Assembly: GCA_046046915.1 (NCBI GenBank)
Contig: JBJOIT010000008.1
Coordinates: 1 to 64,000, forward strand
DNA: 64,000 nt
DNA from: JBEEJZ01 sp046046915
GTDB taxonomy: Bacteria; Pseudomonadota; Gammaproteobacteria; Burkholderiales; Burkholderiaceae_C
Reading direction: 5' to 3'
In this document: positions 35,044-43,678 of the stretch, in pieces
Layout: each line of letters starts with the position of its first letter
Position numbering within the stretch: position 1 is the stretch's first letter
The notes under the pieces: generated by a model
Database searches by the model: none
The model's input: only the letters and a program-made list of their open reading frames with translations
Told to the model about the DNA's origin: nothing
Made by a program: the position numbers and the translations under genes

Positions 35044-36366
35044 ATGGACATGCCTGTGAACCGGTCCTCGGTGGCTGGTACCGGTGAGATTGGGCCGTGG
35101 TCGGCTGCCTTGGACAAATTACTGTCTGCGTTTGAGGGGGTCGTGGCCGTGCGCATGCCGGATGGCAGCGCTGGAACGTTCGGCCATGGCGCCCTCCACA
35201 CCCCGGAACCCACCTTCACCTTGTGCCTGCGCCACAGCCATGTGGTGCGCGACCTGCTGCTGGGCCGGGACCCGTTGCGCTTCGCAGAGGCCTACTTTCG
35301 GGGTGATATTGATGTCGATGGTGACCTGTTCACCGCACTGACGCTCAAGGACCATCTGCACACGCTGCAGTTACCCCTGGCCGAACGACTCATGCTGCTG
35401 CTGCGTCTACTGAGTGGCGCGACGACCTCTCACCGCTTTGCACCCATGCACACCCCGGCGGTGCCGGAGTCGGTGCGGTCCCATACCCGTGACGAAAACC
35501 GCCAGGCCATTGCCTTTCATTACGACCTCTCCAACGAGTTTTATGGCCTGTGGCTGGATGAGGCCATGGTCTACTCCTGTGCGTATTTTGAAAATGAACA
35601 GGCAACGCTCGCCGAGGCCCAGACCGCCAAGCTGGATCACATTTGCCGCAAACTGCAACTCAAGCCGGGTGAGCATCTGCTCGATATCGGCTGTGGGTGG
35701 GGCGCCCTGGTCATGCATGCGGCACGTCACTATGGCGTGCAGGCCCGTGGCATCACCCTCAGCCAGCGTCAGTTTGATCTGGCCAGTGAGCGCATTCGGG
35801 CCGCCGGGCTGGAAGACCGCGTCAGCGTTGCTTTGCAGGATTACCGGGATACGCCGGGCCAGGAGCGCTTTGACAAGATTGCCAGCGTGGGCATGTTTGA
35901 GCATGTGGGCCTGAAAAATCTCACCGTTTATTTCGATGCCGTACAACGTTTGCTCAAGCCTGGCGGCTTGTTTTTGAATCACGGCATCACGCACGAACAA
36001 GAGGGCTGGGGCCAGGCACTGTCCTCGCGTTTCATCAACCGCTACGTCTTTCCTGATGGCGAGCTCGACACGGTCAGCAACATTCAGCGGGCCATGGAGC
36101 GTAGTGGTTTTGAAATCGTGGATGTGGAAGGCTTGCGCACCCACTACGCCAAAACGCTGCGCCACTGGGTGCAGCGACTCGAAGCACACCATGACCAGGC
36201 GCTCGAGTTTGTGAACGAAGCCACCTTTCGGGTCTGGCGCCTGTACATGGCAGCCAGTGCGCTCGAATTCGAGACGGGCGAGTTGGGCATCTACCAAATT
36301 CTGGCCACGCCCCACGGTGCGGGCGCTGCCAAACTCCCACTCACCCGCCGCTACATGTATCCCTGA
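35044..36366 (+). CDS. cfa: Cyclopropane-fatty-acyl-phospholipid synthase
   Basis: A 440-residue SAM-dependent enzyme that adds a methylene to unsaturated acyl chains of membrane phospholipids. FAEAYFRGDIDVDGDL, FHYDLSNEFYGLWLD, MVYSCAYFE, LLDIGCGWGALVMHAARHYG, ITLSQRQ and FPDGELDTVSNI are family signatures. AGGGGG precedes the ATG at good distance. The 3' end overlaps the convergent ABC ATPase gene by 16 bases. Confidence 0.93.
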   Translation: MDMPVNRSSVAGTGEIGPWSAALDKLLSAFEGVVAVRMPDGSAGTFGHGALHTPEPTFTLCLRHSHVVRDLLLGRDPLRFAEAYFRGDIDVDGDLFTALTLKDHLHTLQLPLAERLMLLLRLLSGATTSHRFAPMHTPAVPESVRSHTRDENRQAIAFHYDLSNEFYGLWLDEAMVYSCAYFENEQATLAEAQTAKLDHICRKLQLKPGEHLLDIGCGWGALVMHAARHYGVQARGITLSQRQFDLASERIRAAGLEDRVSVALQDYRDTPGQERFDKIASVGMFEHVGLKNLTVYFDAVQRLLKPGGLFLNHGITHEQEGWGQALSSRFINRYVFPDGELDTVSNIQRAMERSGFEIVDVEGLRTHYAKTLRHWVQRLEAHHDQALEFVNEATFRVWRLYMAASALEFETGELGIYQILATPHGAGAAKLPLTRRYMYP

Positions 36367-37058
36367 CTCGGCCGAGGGGTAGATGCCACCTCTGGCTTCA
36401 GGTCCTCGATGCCACGCATCGACAGGCGCAGCACGCGGTCGGCACGCGCAGCAGCAGCCTGCGAGTGCGTTACCAGCACCATAGAGGCACCGTGGCTGCG
36501 GGTTTGCAGAATGAGCGCATCCATGACCCGATCGGCGGTCGTCGGGTCCAAGTTGCCGGTGGGCTCATCTGCCAGAAGCAGGGGCGGGCGATGAACCAGC
36601 GCCCGGGCGATGGCCACCCGCTGCAACTGACCACCGCTGAGCTGCGCAGGCAGGCGACCGCCCAGCCCCTCCAGACCCACAGCGGCCAGCATGTCGTCAA
36701 CGCGACGGGTGTCGGCAGCGGGCGGGTTCTGATCTAGGAGCATCAAGGGCAAGGCCACGTTTTGGGCCACATCCAGGTGTGGCAAGACATGAAAGGCCTG
36801 AAACACGAAGCCGACGTTTTTGCGTCGCCACAGGGCTTTTTGATCGTCGTTCCACGCGCCCACATCCTGACCATCGAGTGACACGCGACCGCTGTCCCAA
36901 GTATCGAGCCCGGCCAGGCAGTTGAGCAGGGTGGACTTCCCTACGCCCGAATCGCCCACGATGGCCACAAACTCGCCCGGTGCCACGCTAAAGGACACCT
37001 CACTGAAAACGCTGGTCTCGCCGTAGCGTTTGCAAAGCCGATGGACGATCAGTGCCAT
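36351..37058 (-). CDS. ABC transporter ATP-binding protein (LolD/MacB type), no permease nearby
   Basis: A 235-residue ATPase. Walker A is GDSGVGKST, the signature LSGGQLQR and Walker B LLLADEPTGNLD; the H-loop is VTHS. The layout (YGETSVFSEVSFSV, NLDPTTADRVMDAL) is that of LolD/MacB/FtsE-type subunits that pair with FtsX-like permeases. No such permease is adjacent: upstream miaA ends 6 bases away and cfa lies opposite. A partner must be encoded elsewhere. Confidence 0.88.
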   Translation of the reverse strand: MALIVHRLCKRYGETSVFSEVSFSVAPGEFVAIVGDSGVGKSTLLNCLAGLDTWDSGRVSLDGQDVGAWNDDQKALWRRKNVGFVFQAFHVLPHLDVAQNVALPLMLLDQNPPAADTRRVDDMLAAVGLEGLGGRLPAQLSGGQLQRVAIARALVHRPPLLLADEPTGNLDPTTADRVMDALILQTRSHGASMVLVTHSQAAAARADRVLRLSMRGIEDLKPEVASTPRPSQGYM

Positions 37059-37064
37059 GACAGT

Positions 37065-38015
37065 TCAGTACCCTGGCAAGAGCATGTGCACCTTGGCCAG
37101 CACATGCTCCAGCGCATCGGGGGCGTCACATGCCACGACCTCACGCTTTGGCATGCTGCGCAGCCAGGTAATTTGGCGTTTGGCGAGTTGACGGGTAGCC
37201 GCCGTGCCGCGCGCGCTTAGCTCAGTCATCGCAAAGGCCCCGTCCAGTGCCTCCCAGGTTTGGCGGTAACCCACGCAGCGCATGGACGGCAGGTCTGGCT
37301 TCAGGTCACCCCGCTCCCGCAGGGCCATGACCTCTTGCAGCAAACCACCCGACAGCATGGTGTCAAACCGATCGGCTATGCGCTGATGCAAGCAGGCGCG
37401 GTCTTGGGGTTCGAGCGAGATCAGACGGCTTGGATCGAAGACTGGGGGATCGGCCCGAGTCCCGCCACCCGTCTGGAACGACGACAAAGGTCTGCCTGAA
37501 ATGCGCCAGACCTCGAGTGCCCGCGACACCCGCTGTGAGTCACCGGGGCTCAGACGGGCTGCCGTCACGGGGTCATGCAGGGCCAGCTCAGCGTGTAAGG
37601 CCGGCCAACCGTTGCGGGCGGCCTGCACGGCCAGCTGTGCACGGACCGCCGCGTCGGCGCGCGGCATGTCGTCCAAGCCATCCATCAGGGCCTTGAAATA
37701 CAGCATGGTGCCGCCCACCAGCAGGGGCAATCGGCCACGAGACTGGATGTCGGCGATCAAGATGGATGCGTCTTTCACAAATTCGGCAGCACTGTAGGCA
37801 TCCAACGGGTCGCGGATATCAATCAGGTGATGTGGCACCTGGCTGAGCTCTGCCGCACTGGGTTTGGCCGTGCCGATGTTCATGCCCCGATACACCAGTG
37901 CCGAGTCAACACTGATGATTTCGGTGGGAATCACGCGGGCAATGGCCAGTGCCGAGGCTGTTTTGCCCGATGCGGTGGGGCCCGCTAATCCGATGGGAGC
38001 AAGTGCTAGGGTCAT
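37065..38015 (-). CDS. miaA: tRNA dimethylallyltransferase
   Basis: A 316-residue enzyme adding dimethylallyl to A37 of UNN-reading tRNAs. P-loop GPTASGKTASALA, DSALVYRGMNIGTAKP, PHHLIDIRDPLDAYSAAEF, GGTMLYFKAL and GYRQTWEAL are present. It follows mutL by 21 bases; mutL-miaA is a widespread pair. Confidence 0.95.
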   Translation of the reverse strand: MTLALAPIGLAGPTASGKTASALAIARVIPTEIISVDSALVYRGMNIGTAKPSAAELSQVPHHLIDIRDPLDAYSAAEFVKDASILIADIQSRGRLPLLVGGTMLYFKALMDGLDDMPRADAAVRAQLAVQAARNGWPALHAELALHDPVTAARLSPGDSQRVSRALEVWRISGRPLSSFQTGGGTRADPPVFDPSRLISLEPQDRACLHQRIADRFDTMLSGGLLQEVMALRERGDLKPDLPSMRCVGYRQTWEALDGAFAMTELSARGTAATRQLAKRQITWLRSMPKREVVACDAPDALEHVLAKVHMLLPGY

Positions 38016-38036
38016 GACGAGGAGCCCGAATCCACG

Positions 38037-40049
38037 CTATCGCCCACGCAGGAAGAGCGCATCCAGCTCTTTCATGGTGACTTGGCGCCAGGTCGGCCGC
38101 CCGTGGTTGCACTGGTCAGAGCGCTCGGTGGCTTCCATCTGACGCAACAAGGCGTTCATCTCGGTCAAGGTGAGTTGGCGATTGGCCCGCACAGCACCAT
38201 GACATGCCATGGTGCCCAGCAGCTCGTTTTGGGCACGTTGAATCACCGAACTTCCCTCGTGTTGCGCCAGTTCGGCCAGGACGCTGCGCGCCAGTTCGAC
38301 CGCGTCGCCTTGTGCAAGGCTGGTGGGCACCGCACGCACGGCCAAAGTCTTGGGGGAGAAGGGCGTGACCTCTAGCCCCAGTGTGCCTAGGGTGTCGATG
38401 TGTGCCTCGGCAGTGGCCACTTCCTGCGCTGTGGCGGCAAAGGTGGCTGGAATCAGCAGGGGTTGGCTGGCGATGCGGGAGGTGTCAATCTGTGCCTTGA
38501 GCCGCTCGTACACGATACGTTCGTGTGCGGCATGCATGTCCACCACGACCAGGCCCTGGGTGTTTTCAGCCAGGATGTAGACACCGTGTAGCTGTGCCAG
38601 CGCGCGTCCCAAGGGCCAGTTTTGGGGCACGTCAGTTGACCGGTCAGCGGGATCAGGCAGACGTGCTGCGCTGGCCTCAATTGGGGCATTCGCTGGGGCC
38701 GCTGCCGGGTGGGGCTTGAGTGCCTCTGTTTCGGCGGTTTCCTTGGGTGAGCCCCACAGCGCACCCAGGTCAGACACCCGGTACGCACCTTCGGCATGCA
38801 AAGGCATGGCCGGCTGTGTCCATCGTGCCGAGCTGGGCCAGGTGTTTGTGTCGGCCTTCAGAGGTGAGCCTACCAAGGGCGCGCTGGCGCTGGACGCCGC
38901 CAAGTCTGGTTGGGCCCAGCTCGTTGCACCCGCCAGCGCGCCAGCACGCGGTACGGCCAGTGCGTCTTCCACCGCATGGCGAACGGCCTGATGCACTTCT
39001 CGGCTGTCTCGAAAGCGAACCTCTATCTTGGTTGGGTGCACATTCACGTCGACGCGTGTCGGGTCCATCTCTACGTACAGCGCATAAACGGGCTGGCGCT
39101 GGCCGTGCAATACATCTTCAAACGCGCTGCGGGCGGCGTGGGTCAGCACCTTGTCGCGCACAAAGCGACCATTTACATAGGCGTACTGCTGGTCGGGGCG
39201 GGACCGGGCAGCGTCAGGAACCCCAACTCGTCCCCACACCCTGATGCCATGCCCGGTGCCGTCGCGTGCCGCGCTGTTACGGTAATCAACGGCGATCGAC
39301 TGCGACTCGAATTCGGCTCCCAGCACGTCAGTCAGTCGTTGTGTCAGGGCGGCTTGTTCTGCCTGATGCTGGACGGGCTCGCCTGTACTGACGGGACACG
39401 CGCGCCATTGCTCCACCAGTTTGCCCTCGTGCCAAATGGCAAAACCCACGTCTGGCCTGGCCAACGCATGGCGCCGTACCGCCTCGATGCAGTGGGCCAG
39501 TTCGGTGGCATCGGTCTTTAAAAACTTGCGTCGCGCTGGCGTGCTGAAGAACAGCTCTTTCACCTCGACGGTGGTGCCTGTGCTGCGGGCGACAGGCTTG
39601 AGCTCACCCGTGCGCCCGTCTAGCAAATAGGCCTGGGCTGCGCCGGCGGCACGGGATAGCAGAGCGCAATCGGCAATGGAGTTGATGGCGGCCAGCGCCT
39701 CACCTCTGAACCCCATGGTGCCGACCGATTCGAGGTCGTGCAGATTGGTGATCTTGCTGGTGGCGTGGCGCTTGAAAGCGATGGGCAGCTCATCGGGCAG
39801 GATGCCCATGCCATCGTCTTCCACCGAGATCAGGCGTACACCGCCCGCCAGCAAGCGAACCGTGATTTGGCCTGCACCGGCGTCCAATGCGTTGTCCACC
39901 AGTTCCCGCACCACGGAGGCGGGGCGCTCCACGACCTCGCCCGCAGCAATCTGGCTGATCAGCTCATCGGGCAGTTCCCGGATCGGACGGCGCTGGGTGC
40001 GGGAGAGCGGGGAGGGCGTCTGCAAAAGAGGGGCGTTGGATGCGTACAC
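38037..40049 (-). CDS. mutL: DNA mismatch repair protein MutL (GTG start)
   Basis: A 670-residue GHKL ATPase that links MutS to downstream repair. ATPase motifs are VVRELVDNALDAGA, EDDGMGI, KRHATSKI and GFRGEALAAI. A Pro/Ala-rich linker covers about residues 370-470. The C-terminal domain contains DMHAAHERIVYE, which fits the endonuclease motif DQHA(x)2E(x)4E except for Met in place of Gln, so it may nick DNA itself as in MutH-less bacteria. The GTG start lies 10 bases after the stop of the ROK gene, so transcription from the sugar operon may reach it. Confidence 0.94.
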   Translation of the reverse strand: MYASNAPLLQTPSPLSRTQRRPIRELPDELISQIAAGEVVERPASVVRELVDNALDAGAGQITVRLLAGGVRLISVEDDGMGILPDELPIAFKRHATSKITNLHDLESVGTMGFRGEALAAINSIADCALLSRAAGAAQAYLLDGRTGELKPVARSTGTTVEVKELFFSTPARRKFLKTDATELAHCIEAVRRHALARPDVGFAIWHEGKLVEQWRACPVSTGEPVQHQAEQAALTQRLTDVLGAEFESQSIAVDYRNSAARDGTGHGIRVWGRVGVPDAARSRPDQQYAYVNGRFVRDKVLTHAARSAFEDVLHGQRQPVYALYVEMDPTRVDVNVHPTKIEVRFRDSREVHQAVRHAVEDALAVPRAGALAGATSWAQPDLAASSASAPLVGSPLKADTNTWPSSARWTQPAMPLHAEGAYRVSDLGALWGSPKETAETEALKPHPAAAPANAPIEASAARLPDPADRSTDVPQNWPLGRALAQLHGVYILAENTQGLVVVDMHAAHERIVYERLKAQIDTSRIASQPLLIPATFAATAQEVATAEAHIDTLGTLGLEVTPFSPKTLAVRAVPTSLAQGDAVELARSVLAELAQHEGSSVIQRAQNELLGTMACHGAVRANRQLTLTEMNALLRQMEATERSDQCNHGRPTWRQVTMKELDALFLRGR

Positions 40050-40059
40050 CCAGCAGATT

Positions 40060-41292
40060 TTAGGTGGCCGCCTTCAGAAAGATGTCGCGGTCGGGCGCAA
40101 AGTTGGCGTGCAGGGGCAGCATGGCGCCGCCAAGTGCCCGGGCATCGCTGCCGATGCTGCCGGCCATCAGGCTGGGCGTCCAAAGGCCCTCCCAGTCATA
40201 GAGCGCCAAGGCCGCCTGGGTTTGTTCGATCAGGCGTTGCAACAGTGGGCGGCAGAAAGAACCGTCCAGCACCACAGCATCCACATCCAGGAAGGCAGTG
40301 CCACTGCTCACGCTGTGGGCGAGCGCCACACTGGCGTGGGCCAGCCAGGCTTCAGTGTGCGGCAGGCATTCGGGTGCCAACGCCCGGTCGTCGTAGGCGG
40401 CCTTGGGGTCGATGCCATGGCTGACCAGGCGCTGTTCCAGTTCCCACAGCGAGGCGTGGTTGACCAGCTGTTCAGGCTTGGCGTTGCGAGGCACGGCCAG
40501 GTTCATGGGCAAGGAGGCCACCGCCCCCGCGTTGCCGTGTCGGCCCGGGTGCAGGTGCGAGTTGATGACCAGTCCGCCACCCACAAAGGTGTCGACGAAC
40601 AGGTACAGAAAGCTTTTGACATCGCGCCCCAGGCCAGACACCAGCTCGGCCACGCAGGCCGCCGAGGTGTCTTTGGCAAAACTCACGGGGAGTTCGGTCA
40701 TGGCCTGGACTTCGGCACTCAGGTCAATCTGGTTCCACAACTCCGCCTGGGCGTCGGGCAAGCCCAACTGGCGATGCCAGCCACCCATCTGAAACGGTGC
40801 CGCAACACCTACGCCCACGAGCCGGCTTCCCAGGTCCCCGAGTTCCTCACGCAGGCTGCTCATGCCGCATTTGAGTTCGGGCAACAAAACCTTGGCGTCT
40901 GGAAAATCGTAGGGCAGGGACTTGCGTTGCCGCACGCGGCCAGTGAAATCCACCAGCAGCCAGTCGGTGCTGCGTCGGCCTATCTTGATGCCGATGGCAA
41001 ACGCGCCGTCCGGATTCAAGGCGAGCGGTATAGAGGGCTGGCCGATGCGGCCACGCACCGGGTCGTGCCTCAGCAGTAAGCCGTCTTCCTCCAGGCGGTT
41101 GGTGATGAGCCCTATGGTTTGGGCGGTCAGCCCGGTGAGCCTCGCCAGCTCTGCCTTGGGCAGGCTGCCGTGTTGCCGTATGGCGTGCAGCACTACACGC
41201 TCATTGAATTGACGCATGCCCACGTGGTTGGAACCACGTGGACGCAACAAAGGGGCAGATTGGCCTGGCTTGGTGGCCGTGGGAGGTGTCAT
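40060..41292 (-). CDS. ROK-family transcriptional regulator (module 1)
   Basis: A 410-residue NagC/XylR-type protein. The N-terminal winged helix (MRQFNERVVLHAIRQHGSLP, KAELARLTGLTAQTIGLITN) precedes a ROK domain (GIKIGRRSTDWLLVDFTG, VSFAKDTSAACVAEL, LYLFVDTFVGGGLVI). The usual ROK zinc motif CxCGxxGC is not seen, so it is probably a sugar sensor and not a kinase. Start overlaps the FucU stop (ATGA). It is a clear paralogue of the ROK protein at 52088, sharing the RGSNH-GMRQFNER and VRGRIGQPS segments and a similar C-terminus (PDRDIFLK / PDKDIFLK). It ends the module 1 operon. Confidence 0.9.
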   Translation of the reverse strand: MTPPTATKPGQSAPLLRPRGSNHVGMRQFNERVVLHAIRQHGSLPKAELARLTGLTAQTIGLITNRLEEDGLLLRHDPVRGRIGQPSIPLALNPDGAFAIGIKIGRRSTDWLLVDFTGRVRQRKSLPYDFPDAKVLLPELKCGMSSLREELGDLGSRLVGVGVAAPFQMGGWHRQLGLPDAQAELWNQIDLSAEVQAMTELPVSFAKDTSAACVAELVSGLGRDVKSFLYLFVDTFVGGGLVINSHLHPGRHGNAGAVASLPMNLAVPRNAKPEQLVNHASLWELEQRLVSHGIDPKAAYDDRALAPECLPHTEAWLAHASVALAHSVSSGTAFLDVDAVVLDGSFCRPLLQRLIEQTQAALALYDWEGLWTPSLMAGSIGSDARALGGAMLPLHANFAPDRDIFLKAAT

Positions 41293-41741
41293 GGGCGAAG
41301 ATTTTCGCCGATGACGCCCTTTCGCAAAATGAAATTGCCAAAAGGTTGCAACTCACCCGTCACGACAATGGCGCAGACCCCCTTCACACGCTCATAAAAC
41401 GCATAGCGCTCGATGGGCTCTGGCGACTGCTCGGGCAGCAGGCTGCCCTGCAACTCGGCAAGAACCTCACGCTGCAAGGCCGACAGTGAAGGTGGCTCCG
41501 TACCGGAAACCTGCATGAACGCCACCGGATGCTTCACATCCACAGCCAAAGGAAGCAGGGCGTTGATGGCCCGCACCACCTGCACCATACCGGCACCGGG
41601 CAAACGCAGCACCGGCTTGCCAGCCCCCAACGTCATGGCAGTGAAGTTGGCGTCGGCCAACAGCAGACCTTCGTCGTGCCCCATTTCCATCAGCAGCTTG
41701 ATCAGCTCGGGTGTGATCAGTGGGTCTATTCCTTTGAGCAT
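41289..41741 (-). CDS. FucU/RbsD-family sugar mutarotase
   Basis: A 150-residue enzyme that interconverts sugar anomers. MLKGIDPLITPELIKLLMEMGHDEGLL shows the catalytic His (GHDEGLLLADANF), and the C-terminal YAFYERVKGVCAIVVTGE is FucU-like. It is closer to FucU (L-fucose mutarotase) than to RbsD. Within the ABC operon it suggests import of an aldose or pyranose/furanose mixture. It sits 20 bases after the ATPase gene and is coupled to the ROK gene. Confidence 0.9.
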   Translation of the reverse strand: MLKGIDPLITPELIKLLMEMGHDEGLLLADANFTAMTLGAGKPVLRLPGAGMVQVVRAINALLPLAVDVKHPVAFMQVSGTEPPSLSALQREVLAELQGSLLPEQSPEPIERYAFYERVKGVCAIVVTGELQPFGNFILRKGVIGENLRP

Positions 41742-41761
41742 GTCTGTCTCCAGTCTTGTTT

Positions 41762-42550
41762 TTAAGCGTGAGCGTCTTCCGGCAACTCGTCAACCGTCTT
41801 GGCTCCGGTCATCACCGCCACAGTGTCACTCATGCTGATTTTCTTGGGGTTGACCACGGCAGCACGCTTGCCAAGGCGGGCAATGTGGATGCGGTCGGCC
41901 ACTTCAAACACATGGGGCATGTTGTGCGAAATCAGCACCACGGGCAGGCCACGGTCGCGCACACGGCGTATGAGCTCAAGCACCATGTTGCCTTCTTTTA
42001 CCCCGAGAGCAGCGGTGGGCTCATCCATGATGACTACGTGCTGTGCAAAGGCTGCAGCACGACCCACGGCCACGCACTGGCGTTGACCGCCAGACAGCGT
42101 TTCCACAGCCTGCGTCATCGACCGGATGCCGACCTTCAGGTCGTTCATGCGAGCGATGCTCTCCTCAAGCATTTTCTTTTTGTCGATGAAACCCATTGCC
42201 CCGAGCAGGCCGGACCGGCGGATTTCACGGCCCAGAAAGAGGTTCTCGGCAATCGTCATGGCAGGGGCTACTGCCAGATCTTGGTACACGGTTTCGATAC
42301 CCGACATGCGTGCGTCGATAGGGCTCTTGAAGTGAATCACCTTGCCGTCGAGCTGAATCTCGCCTTCGTCCGGAATCGTGGCGCCAGACAGACATTTGAT
42401 CAGCGAAGATTTACCGGCACCGTTGTCGCCAATCACGGCCAATATTTCACCGGCGCGCAGTTCAAAGTCAGCACCATCCAAGGCAGTGACCTGACCATAG
42501 CGTTTCACCAGGCCCTTGGCCTGCATCACGATTTGATGTTGAGCGCTCAT
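41762..42550 (-). CDS. Sugar ABC transporter ATP-binding protein, single-domain (module 1)
   Basis: A 262-residue CUT2-type ATPase with one nucleotide-binding domain, unlike the double-domain RbsA. Walker A is GDNGAGKSS, signature LSGGQRQ, Walker B VVIMDEPTAALG, H-loop LISHNM. It resembles FrcA of fructose importers. Its start overlaps the permease stop (TAATG). Confidence 0.92.
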   Translation of the reverse strand: MSAQHQIVMQAKGLVKRYGQVTALDGADFELRAGEILAVIGDNGAGKSSLIKCLSGATIPDEGEIQLDGKVIHFKSPIDARMSGIETVYQDLAVAPAMTIAENLFLGREIRRSGLLGAMGFIDKKKMLEESIARMNDLKVGIRSMTQAVETLSGGQRQCVAVGRAAAFAQHVVIMDEPTAALGVKEGNMVLELIRRVRDRGLPVVLISHNMPHVFEVADRIHIARLGKRAAVVNPKKISMSDTVAVMTGAKTVDELPEDAHA

Positions 42551-43509
42551 TAGCGGGCTCCTTTGCGGGACATTTGGTCGGTTGCGACGGCAAGAATCAC
42601 CAAGATACCCGTCACCAGAATTTGATACACAGAAGACACGCCCATCAGCGTCAGGCCGTTGCGGAACACGCCAACAATCATGGCGCCTACCAGCGTACCC
42701 AAGATGATGCCGCGGCCACCAAACAAGCTGGTGCCGCCCAACACCACGGCTGTGATGGCATCCAGGTTTTCTGTCTGGCCCCCGTTCGGGTCACCGGCGC
42801 CCGTGCGGGCCACGGTCAGCATGGCGGCAATGCCGTAAAACACGCCGGCCAGTACGTAAACACCCAGCAATACCTTCTCGGTGGAAATACCAGTCAGGCG
42901 CGTGGCTTCTGGGCTATTGCCTACGGCGTAGACGTGACGGCCTTGGGCCGTGTCGCGCAGCCAGATCCAGACAGCGATGTACAGCGCCAGCATCAGAACG
43001 ACGCCAAATGCCACGCGGGCGTCACCCAGACCGAAGGTTTCGCCAAAAAAATTCATGCCGTCGGGAATATTGGTGACCGTTTGTGCTCGGGAATACAGCT
43101 GGGTAATAGCGAAAGCAATGTTCAGCGTACCCAGGGTCACAATAAATGGAGGCAGCTTGACGCGCGTCACCAGCAGGCCGTTGATCAAACCGAATGCGGT
43201 GGTGGCGGCAACGCCGCACAAAATGGCAACGGGGGCGCTCAGACCGTAGTCCGCTGCGAATTTGGTCATCACGATCGAGCCTAGTGCCATGACCATGCCA
43301 CATGACAGGTCAATACCGGCGGTCAAGATGATGAGTGTCTGACCAATTGCGATGGTGCCCACCACCATGACTTGCTGCAGGATCAATGAGAAATTTTTCA
43401 GGGTCAGAAAATTTTCATGCTGGAATGAGAAGAAGGCACAGGCCAGCACCAGGGCAATGGCCGGACCTAAAGTTCCCATTGGAGGAAGTTTGGCTTTTAG
43501 CGAGTTCAT
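42550..43509 (-). CDS. Sugar ABC transporter permease (module 1)
   Basis: A 319-residue CUT2 permease (RbsC/FrcC family) with about eight to ten hydrophobic segments. GIDLSCGMVMALGSIVM, PPFIVTLGTLNIAF, VYAVGNSPEATRLTGI and VLGGTSLFGGRG are family signatures. It follows the binding-protein gene after a 169-base gap with a strong hairpin. Confidence 0.93.
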   Translation of the reverse strand: MNSLKAKLPPMGTLGPAIALVLACAFFSFQHENFLTLKNFSLILQQVMVVGTIAIGQTLIILTAGIDLSCGMVMALGSIVMTKFAADYGLSAPVAILCGVAATTAFGLINGLLVTRVKLPPFIVTLGTLNIAFAITQLYSRAQTVTNIPDGMNFFGETFGLGDARVAFGVVLMLALYIAVWIWLRDTAQGRHVYAVGNSPEATRLTGISTEKVLLGVYVLAGVFYGIAAMLTVARTGAGDPNGGQTENLDAITAVVLGGTSLFGGRGIILGTLVGAMIVGVFRNGLTLMGVSSVYQILVTGILVILAVATDQMSRKGAR

Positions 43510-43580
43510 GGGATGAGCTTGAGTGAGTCACCGGCATCAGGCAATTGCGGTCAACTGCCGACGCACTAGAAAGAAGAGGA

Positions 43581-43607
43581 CGAAAGCCCCATCGTGAGGG
43601 GCTTTCG
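43581..43607 (-). other. Intercistronic hairpin between binding protein and permease (module 1)
   Basis: A perfect 10-bp stem CGAAAGCCCC / GGGGCTTTCG with a 7-base loop. On the minus strand a pyrimidine-rich stretch (TCCTCTTCTTTCT) follows, so it can be a leaky terminator or an RNA 3'-end stabiliser favouring high binding-protein expression. Confidence 0.8.
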
Positions 43608-43678
43608 AAGAGGGGGTCTACCCACGGCAGACCAGGACTCGGGCCGCGGTGTGACCCGCAGCCGTCGTCAAATACCGA

